From an uncultured Eubacterium sp. (lineage in GTDB: Bacteria > Bacillota > Clostridia > Lachnospirales > Lachnospiraceae): 38,305 nt of DNA. The position numbers were made by a program, and so were the translations under genes. Each line of letters opens with the position of its first letter. The first letter of the stretch is position 1. Shown piece by piece: positions 33,495-38,305 of this stretch. The DNA is taken from contig CAKREL010000011.1 of NCBI GenBank assembly GCA_934317205.1, forward strand, positions 1 through 38,305, written 5' to 3'. Below the pieces are notes generated by a model. That model was given only the letters and a program-made list of their open reading frames with translations, made no database searches and was not told the origin of the DNA.

Positions 33495-34586
33495 TTAAGA
33501 TAATTTTTTTCTGCGAAAAAACAATGCGCCAAGAGCGGATGCCATACCTGCAAGCAATGCATACGGGGTAATACTGAGCATAATACCAGTCGGGGACACC
33601 GTCTTTTTCTCGTTCGTTACTACAACTGCATTATCAGCTTTTGTCATTGTCTGAGGTGTAGCTGTTATATTTTCAGAAGTACTTTTTTGTGCATCTTTTT
33701 CAATACTCTGAGAATCACCGCCTCCTCTTTTAATTGCAAATGTGGTATTGTAACCTTCCGAACTGTTTAAATTCTCTGTCACAGTATAAGTCACCGTAGA
33801 CGGAATACCTGTAATCTCAGCTATTGCAGTGCCATCTGCCAACTGCAGGTTTACTGATCCCATACCGTTTTCATCTAAATCCACCTGCTGATTTCCAAAA
33901 GTGAAAGATGTATTGGCAGGACCGGTAAAATGAATCGTAAAATCAAACATACGATTCTTATCACCCATATTTCCATCGACTACTTTATCCAGACTCAGTT
34001 CATAAGTAGTGTAAGCATCTGTGATGTCACTATTTTTTGCGCCGTATGTTGGCTGTCCGCTTTCTGTATCAAAGGTCGGTGTCACTGCTGTTTCTGTAAA
34101 TACAGAAGCATCAATTTTGTAACCACCATTCGCATCATTTATGACATAAACATCAAGATAACGCATGTTATTGTCTACATCTGTAATGTCAGTATTCGTA
34201 TTTGCGCTTTCAGTAATGATATAACGATAAATACCTGGAGCTGTGAATGTTCCTTTTGGGAATGTGATGGATGCATTTTTTGTCACTTCATTTTGAGTGA
34301 TGGTATCCCCCTTTGTATAGATTACGTCTGCTATGGCCGGTGTACCGACACCTGCTTTTATTTCCGGAGATGTAGCGGTAGCACCTACTGCACTTCCTGG
34401 TGTAATGGTATAAGTATAAGTCACATTCGGCACACTTGCCCCCTGTGCATTCTGCATTTCCAGAACTTTCTGAAACTGAACCACACCATCACCACTGGCT
34501 GCATTTGCAGGAATCTGCATTCCTCCAAGCGCCATTGCTCCTGCCATTGTCATTGCTGATACACGTCCGATCATTTTCTTTGTCAT
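33495..34586 (-). CDS. FctA/Spy0128-like major pilin of pilus operon 2
   Basis: 363 residues. A signal peptide (1-30) is followed by two tandem Ig-like pilin domains (about 33-190 and 195-328). Likely intramolecular isopeptide sets, by position: Lys40-Asn185 with Glu126 (FQKVLE, YRYIITE, YGAKNSD) and Lys201-Asn325 with Glu271 (LSLDKVV, YTVTENL, VVTNEKK). The spacing is close to the bonds known in Spy0128. The sorting signal is VSPTG (330-334). AAGGAAGGTAAAAGAGT precedes the ATG. It should be the shaft protein polymerised by the class B sortase. Confidence 0.85.
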   Translation of the reverse strand: MTKKMIGRVSAMTMAGAMALGGMQIPANAASGDGVVQFQKVLEMQNAQGASVPNVTYTYTITPGSAVGATATSPEIKAGVGTPAIADVIYTKGDTITQNEVTKNASITFPKGTFTAPGIYRYIITESANTNTDITDVDNNMRYLDVYVINDANGGYKIDASVFTETAVTPTFDTESGQPTYGAKNSDITDAYTTYELSLDKVVDGNMGDKNRMFDFTIHFTGPANTSFTFGNQQVDLDENGMGSVNLQLADGTAIAEITGIPSTVTYTVTENLNSSEGYNTTFAIKRGGGDSQSIEKDAQKSTSENITATPQTMTKADNAVVVTNEKKTVSPTGIMLSITPYALLAGMASALGALFFRRKKLS

Positions 34587-34681
34587 ACTCTTTTACCTTC
34601 CTTTTCTAATTCCATTTCATTTTCTATCAAATAAGCATGAAGTATTTCACTGCACTTTCTATTCAAGAATTTCCTCTTGTT

Positions 34682-35248
34682 CTATAGTGAATTTCGTCGA
34701 ATCACAGTGATAATTTTTCCTTTTATCTCACGTGTATCTACCGCGCCAAAATAGCGGCTGTCCATTGCCCCTTCCCGATGATCACCCAACACAAAATATT
34801 GCTTCTCCTGCAACAAAAATGGGTATGTGACCACGCTTTCATATTGTGGCGTCTTATAAAAAATATTTTGTTCCAGCACAACACTTTCGTTAACCTTTAC
34901 CGTTGCATCCTCTGTAATTTCTACTGAATCGCCCCCTCTCGCAACAATCCGCCCAACATACTGCCTGCTTTTCTTTTTATATACAATGACGTCTCCGGCA
35001 ACCAGATGCTTATCCAGCCGATAATACAACACCAGATCACCAGCACTCATACGGGGCTCCATATCCTCATTTTTGATTGTAGTAATTCCAAACATACATC
35101 CAAAAAGCAGATATAACATGCCTATTAATATCAATAAACGTATCAGAAACCAGCGCCATTCTTTTCGAATCATCCTATCTTGTTTTTCTATATGCTCAGT
35201 TTCTGAAGTTCCTTTTTCTGAAATCACATTCCTTTCATTCCTTCTCAT
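34682..35248 (-). CDS. SipA-like signal-peptidase homologue without the catalytic dyad
   Basis: 188 residues from the ATG at 35248, which overlaps the upstream stop as ATGA (an ATG at 35269 is an alternative). It has one membrane span (FLIRLLILIGMLYLLFGCMF) and the signal peptidase I fold (TTIKNEDMEPRMSAGDLVL, GDVIVYKKKSRQYVGRIVAR, GDHREGAMDSRYFGAV). The catalytic Ser of SMxP is Asp62 in NEDMEP and the Lys of xKRxxxxGD is Gly99 in YVGRIVARGGD, 37 residues apart. The GDHR...DSR box is intact. The same Asp/Gly pair is recorded for streptococcal SipA, which is a pilus-assembly chaperone-like factor rather than a peptidase. It is the second gene of the operon, as in FCT. Confidence 0.85.
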   Translation of the reverse strand: MRRNERNVISEKGTSETEHIEKQDRMIRKEWRWFLIRLLILIGMLYLLFGCMFGITTIKNEDMEPRMSAGDLVLYYRLDKHLVAGDVIVYKKKSRQYVGRIVARGGDSVEITEDATVKVNESVVLEQNIFYKTPQYESVVTYPFLLQEKQYFVLGDHREGAMDSRYFGAVDTREIKGKIITVIRRNSL

Positions 35249-37110
35249 ATTTCTTTCCATTTTCTGCAAGACAGATATATTGCAGTAAATCCCAGCGATA
35301 CCCCCATCAGGATTGCCACAGGAATGGCATGATTCTGAATTCCGGTTGGCGGTGACACGATGTCATAGACATATGTGTTTACAATATTTGCAATGGCCGT
35401 TTTCTGATCCTGGACCGTTATGGTTCCTTCCGTTCCCTCCGTGCCGTTAAACATTGCATCTACCCGATAGTTTGGAATCGCTGCCGGCAAAATTTCCTCA
35501 ACACGATACATGCCTGCTGCCACATTTGTCTTCGTATAAATACAGGAATAAGAGCCATCTTCCTCTCTGGTAAACTGACTTAATGAAACTGTTTCTGATA
35601 TCTGATCTGGTCCTGTGATCCTCACCTGTAGCTGGTACGATGCTGCCTGATCCTCCGTCAGCCCGCGTACTTTTTTTACAATCTGCAAATGTCCTGCATC
35701 CGGATTCGGATCCGGCAGTTTCTCGCTAAAAGAGACATTGTCCAGATGATTTCCGACAGTTCCTGATTCTATTCCACTGTTTCCACCATTTTTATCAAAT
35801 GCCGTTTCCCCGGCCACAAAGAAAAATCTCGTCAAATACTGACTTTCACTGACATCATACTCACCGGTGTGACGATACCACTGCACGTTATCATCCGTAA
35901 TTGTTACCACAGAGGCTCCCGGATACTTATTTGTGTCATTCCTCACATTTACGATAACATCCTGCACGGCACGTTGCGTATCGACCTTATACTGTTTTGC
36001 CAGTTTTGTTGACATGATCACCACATACATCGTATCTTTCTGGTTGCTGTCATAAGCCTTTGTTCCACGTCCACGATGATAAAGCTGCCAGTAAAGCTTT
36101 GCTCCCGGAGTCGTCAATACATCCTGATACAATGCACCCGGCTCGTTTGCATTTAATTCTGCAAACTGCGTACCACTAGCTGCCGCCTCTACATTGTGCC
36201 ATGTCAGAGACTGCTGTGCATGCGTCTTTCCGGTATTTTTGTCATACTTATTTGTGGCAGCACTGACATACTCAATCTGTGCATCCTTTGCTGTCGTCTT
36301 CCAGATGAGTCCTGCAGTCCCATTGGAATAATACGGCTGATATCCGGTGCTTCGTGTCGCAATCGGTGTCTCGAAATCTCCGTTTTCCAACTGATTATAA
36401 TAGCTGACCTGAAGCGTCGCAGACTCCGCCAAAAGCTGACCGGAAGCATCCTTTCCCTGAACCTTATAGTAACAGCGGGCGCCTTTGTCCAACGCCACAT
36501 TCAGTGCGGTTTCATCTTCCGATATATTATAGGAATTTCCGGTTACTTTATGGCGTTCCACCCTTGTCCAGGTATTGCTCCCTTCCGCATGTTTGTACCA
36601 TTCCAGTGTGATACCATTCGGTACATTACCGGACAGCTGTGCTGTCAATGTGCCACTATTCTCAATATCATCCGTAATTGTGACCGAAACAGTACCTGCT
36701 GCCAGAGGTTCCACGGCTGCTGAGGCTTCCTCTGATTCACAGACCGTTTCATTCTCCTGTTTCTCTGTACTTGTTTTTTCCTGTAAAACATTGTTTCCAT
36801 CGGTCTTATCACTCTGTTCTTTCCGGGATTCTTCCTGTTGCAGCTCCTTCGAACTTATCTCTGGTATCTCCTGTTGCAGTTCCTTCGAACTTATCTCTGG
36901 TATCTCCTGTTGCACATTTTCTTCCGTGGATGCAGTTGCTCCCACATCATCTTCTTTCTGCGTACTATCCTCCTGCATCACAACCGTCTGTACCTTATCA
37001 GAACTATCTGCTTTCGCAAATTCTTCTGCCTGCACAGATGCCCCGGTCAGTGAAAAAAGGAGCAGCAACGCCAGTAAAAATGTGAGAGGTCTTTTGCATT
37101 TTCTTCGCAT
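35245..37110 (-). CDS. Cpa-like ancillary/tip pilin of pilus operon 2
   Basis: 621 residues. A signal peptide (1-28) is followed by a low-complexity acidic stretch with two tandem 12-residue repeats, an Ig-like region (about 140-230), a jelly-roll-like domain starting NGDFETP (about 240-460, perhaps ligand binding), and a C-terminal Cna-B-like domain (about 470-580, GHLQIVKKVRGLTEDQAASY). The sorting signal is SPPTG (586-590) with a hydrophobic span and CRKWKEI; streptococcal Cpa ends in VPPTG. No Cys-Gln thioester pair was found, in contrast to Cpa. GGAGATGG precedes the ATG. First gene of the operon; its promoter was not clearly resolved. Confidence 0.75.
   Translation of the reverse strand: MRRKCKRPLTFLLALLLLFSLTGASVQAEEFAKADSSDKVQTVVMQEDSTQKEDDVGATASTEENVQQEIPEISSKELQQEIPEISSKELQQEESRKEQSDKTDGNNVLQEKTSTEKQENETVCESEEASAAVEPLAAGTVSVTITDDIENSGTLTAQLSGNVPNGITLEWYKHAEGSNTWTRVERHKVTGNSYNISEDETALNVALDKGARCYYKVQGKDASGQLLAESATLQVSYYNQLENGDFETPIATRSTGYQPYYSNGTAGLIWKTTAKDAQIEYVSAATNKYDKNTGKTHAQQSLTWHNVEAAASGTQFAELNANEPGALYQDVLTTPGAKLYWQLYHRGRGTKAYDSNQKDTMYVVIMSTKLAKQYKVDTQRAVQDVIVNVRNDTNKYPGASVVTITDDNVQWYRHTGEYDVSESQYLTRFFFVAGETAFDKNGGNSGIESGTVGNHLDNVSFSEKLPDPNPDAGHLQIVKKVRGLTEDQAASYQLQVRITGPDQISETVSLSQFTREEDGSYSCIYTKTNVAAGMYRVEEILPAAIPNYRVDAMFNGTEGTEGTITVQDQKTAIANIVNTYVYDIVSPPTGIQNHAIPVAILMGVSLGFTAIYLSCRKWKEI
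36835..36906 (-). repeat. Two tandem 36-bp in-frame repeats in the Cpa-like gene
   Basis: Two copies of 36 bases (36835-36870 and 36871-36906) with one mismatch encode QQEIPEISSKEL twice; a third copy begins with 8 bases. They lie in the low-complexity stalk near the N-terminus. Slippage or recombination could change the number of units without shifting the frame. Confidence 0.9.
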
Positions 37111-37198
37111 TTCACCATCTCCATTCCCGAAATAAAGCCGGATTCCCTGTAACCCAAAGTTCCACTTTTATTTCTAGGTAATTTATATGCGAAAAGAC

Positions 37199-37238
37199 AA
37201 AAAAATATGACAGGAAATTTGAAAAATTTTCCTGCCAT
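37199..37238 (-). terminator. Intrinsic terminator after the radical SAM gene
   Basis: ATGGCAGGAAA and TTTCCTGTCAT (window 37207-37217 and 37228-37238) form an 11-bp stem with one G-U, followed by ATTTTTTT on the minus strand. It separates the radical SAM unit from pilus operon 2, whose start codon lies at 37110. Confidence 0.9.
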
Positions 37239-37254
37239 ATAATATTTTATTCAT

Positions 37255-38124
37255 TTATAATCTACGCATAGACTCGTTTTTAAATGCATCCCGCTCCCTG
37301 CTTTTCTGAATTTTCTCCAGCATCGCCGGAATGTCCCGGTTCAGATTGCCTGCCAGGGAAATATAATTGGAAGCGTGATTGGAACGAAATACGGTTCCTT
37401 CCGAATCCACATGTGTTAAAAACAGCTCCATCTCTTCCAGCACCTGTGCCGGTGTCAGAAGCTGCATCGTTCCTGCTTTTACTTCCTGCAGCATCGGTGC
37501 TCCCGGCTCCAGAAGCAGCGTCAGAAATCCCAGATAATCCGGTTTCATGGCTGTGATCAGTTTTGCCGAGGCAACCGCATGTTCTTCCAGCCTTTCCTGT
37601 CCGCCAAGACCGGAGATCAGCGTCACACTGAGCCGGATCCCGGTTCCGCGCAGCCGCTCCGCTGCCTGCACATATTCCTCCACCGTCACACCTTTGTGAA
37701 TATGTTCCAGAATCTCCGGACTTCCGGATTCCGCACCCAGATAGATCATATCCAGACCAAGTTCATGTAACTTTTGAAGTTCCTCTTTTGATTTCCGTAA
37801 AATATCCTGTGCGGTTCCATAAGAAGTAATGCGCTCTGCTTTCGGAAAATACTGCCTGCACAGACGTAGGATTTTACACAGTTTTTCCTGTGACAGCACA
37901 AGTGCATCACCGTCTGCAAGAAAAATCCGCAGACTGCTGTTTCCGTAATAGCTTCGTGCTTCACTTAAATCTTCTTCCACTTCACGTAAAGGCTTTACAT
38001 GAAAGCTTTTTTCTTTGTACATTGTACAAAATGTACAGCGATTGTGTGCACATCCCACCGTCACCTGCAAAATCAGGCTGTATGCCTCGCTTGGCGGACG
38101 ATAAATCATTCCTTCGTAATTCAT
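37255..38124 (-). CDS. Radical SAM protein
   Basis: 289 residues. The cluster motif near the N-terminus is CAHNRCTFC (Cys25, Cys30, Cys33: CX4CX2C), a form common in a Firmicutes group of small radical SAM proteins, followed by FLADGDALVLS and DMIYLGAESGSPEIL of the SAM-binding barrel, and LSVTLISGLGG. It is a complete short radical SAM barrel with no extra N- or C-terminal cofactor domain. The substrate is unknown. The ATG overlaps the upstream stop (ATGA), indicating coupling to the antiporter gene. Confidence 0.88.
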   Translation of the reverse strand: MNYEGMIYRPPSEAYSLILQVTVGCAHNRCTFCTMYKEKSFHVKPLREVEEDLSEARSYYGNSSLRIFLADGDALVLSQEKLCKILRLCRQYFPKAERITSYGTAQDILRKSKEELQKLHELGLDMIYLGAESGSPEILEHIHKGVTVEEYVQAAERLRGTGIRLSVTLISGLGGQERLEEHAVASAKLITAMKPDYLGFLTLLLEPGAPMLQEVKAGTMQLLTPAQVLEEMELFLTHVDSEGTVFRSNHASNYISLAGNLNRDIPAMLEKIQKSRERDAFKNESMRRL

Positions 38125-38305
38125 ATGTCTCTTCTTTCCTTCTGCGGCACCAGGAAGATAAATACCAGTGAGCTAAACAGCAACAGAATCGGATAAAACA
38201 GCTTCGGCATGATCTGAAATGCCGACAAATCGTATCCCAGTTCATGCGCCGCTGAAATCGCCACCAACATCTGTGCACCATACGGAATAATCCCCTGGGA
38301 AACAG
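38121..38305 (-). CDS. Na+/H+ antiporter NhaC-like protein, C-terminal end (cut by window edge)
   Basis: The last 60 residues read VSQGIIPYGAQMLVAISAAH, then ELGYDLSAFQIMPKLFYPIL, then LLFSSLVFIFLVPQKERRDI before the stop at 38121. The GIIPYGAQ motif and final membrane spans resemble the C-terminus of NhaC/Arc-type antiporters. The stop overlaps the radical SAM start. Only the tail is visible, so the family call is tentative. Confidence 0.6.
   Translation of the reverse strand, partial: VSQGIIPYGAQMLVAISAAHELGYDLSAFQIMPKLFYPILLLFSSLVFIFLVPQKERRDI

Noticed and set aside
34682..35248. Active type I signal peptidase
   Set aside because: Both catalytic residues are replaced (Ser by Asp, Lys by Gly), so ordinary peptidase activity is not expected.
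35245..37110. Thioester domain in the Cpa-like pilin
   Set aside because: The protein has very few cysteines, none in a CLE/Q-type thioester context, so it differs from streptococcal Cpa in this respect.
1..38305. CRISPR array, transposase, integrase, tRNA or rRNA genes
   Set aside because: No regularly spaced repeats, no recombinase motifs and no tRNA or rRNA signatures were seen in the window.

Overview
The window looks like chromosomal DNA of a low-to-moderate G+C Gram-positive anaerobe, most likely a Lachnospiraceae gut commensal (Blautia / Ruminococcus torques-gnavus type). I infer this from a Cys-containing L33 fused into a rpmG-secE-nusG-rplK-rplA-rplJ-rplL order, LPXTG-type surface proteins, a fused FeoA-FeoB, Old-Yellow-Enzyme/flavodoxin gene pairs, strong AGGAGG ribosome binding sites and TTGACA/TATAAT promoters. 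The genus cannot be fixed from the sequence alone.

Layout. (1) 1-3373, minus strand: ribosomal/translation cluster rpmG, secE, nusG, rplK, rplA, then an internal promoter with an L10 leader and attenuator, rplJ and the start of rplL. (2) 3430-11855, minus strand: a SpaA-type pilus operon read as major pilin (LPRTG), two class C sortases with overlapping reading frames, a secreted wall-binding-repeat protein and a 1083-residue thioester adhesin. It starts from a clear promoter with a 150-nt foldable leader, and ends in a terminator whose hairpin contains the promoter of the ribosomal cluster. (3) 12010-13347, plus strand: a divergent FliB-family (lysine N-methylase) gene. (4) 13616-16547, minus: HscC-type Hsp70 plus a membrane-anchored J-like protein with an altered HPD motif. 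(5) 16670-24985, minus: an iron-sulfur flavoprotein, sbcD-sbcC, feoAB and a CrtO-like acyltransferase. (6) 24986-25338: non-coding DNA with nested palindromes. (7) 25339-31757: an Old-Yellow-Enzyme-type flavin oxidoreductase and a flavodoxin-family partner (minus), divergent from a LysR regulator, a Gfo/Idh/MocA oxidoreductase and a YitT membrane protein (plus). The divergent region holds a LysR-type palindrome and a structured RNA leader. (8) 31939-37110, minus: a second, unrelated pilus operon with the gene order of the streptococcal FCT pilus: Cpa-like ancillary pilin, SipA-like pseudo-signal-peptidase, FctA-like major pilin, class B sortase, FctB-like basal pilin. (9) 37255-38305, minus: a radical SAM protein and the C-terminus of an NhaC-like antiporter.

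Most notable points: two different sortase-assembled pili lie within 35 kb of each other; the signal-peptidase homologue of the second pilus has its Ser-Lys catalytic dyad replaced by Asp and Gly, 37 residues apart, as I remember for streptococcal SipA; a lysine-methylase family gene is divergent from the first pilus operon; and two structured leaders (upstream of pilus operon 1 and of the flavodoxin/OYE operon) match no RNA family I recognise.
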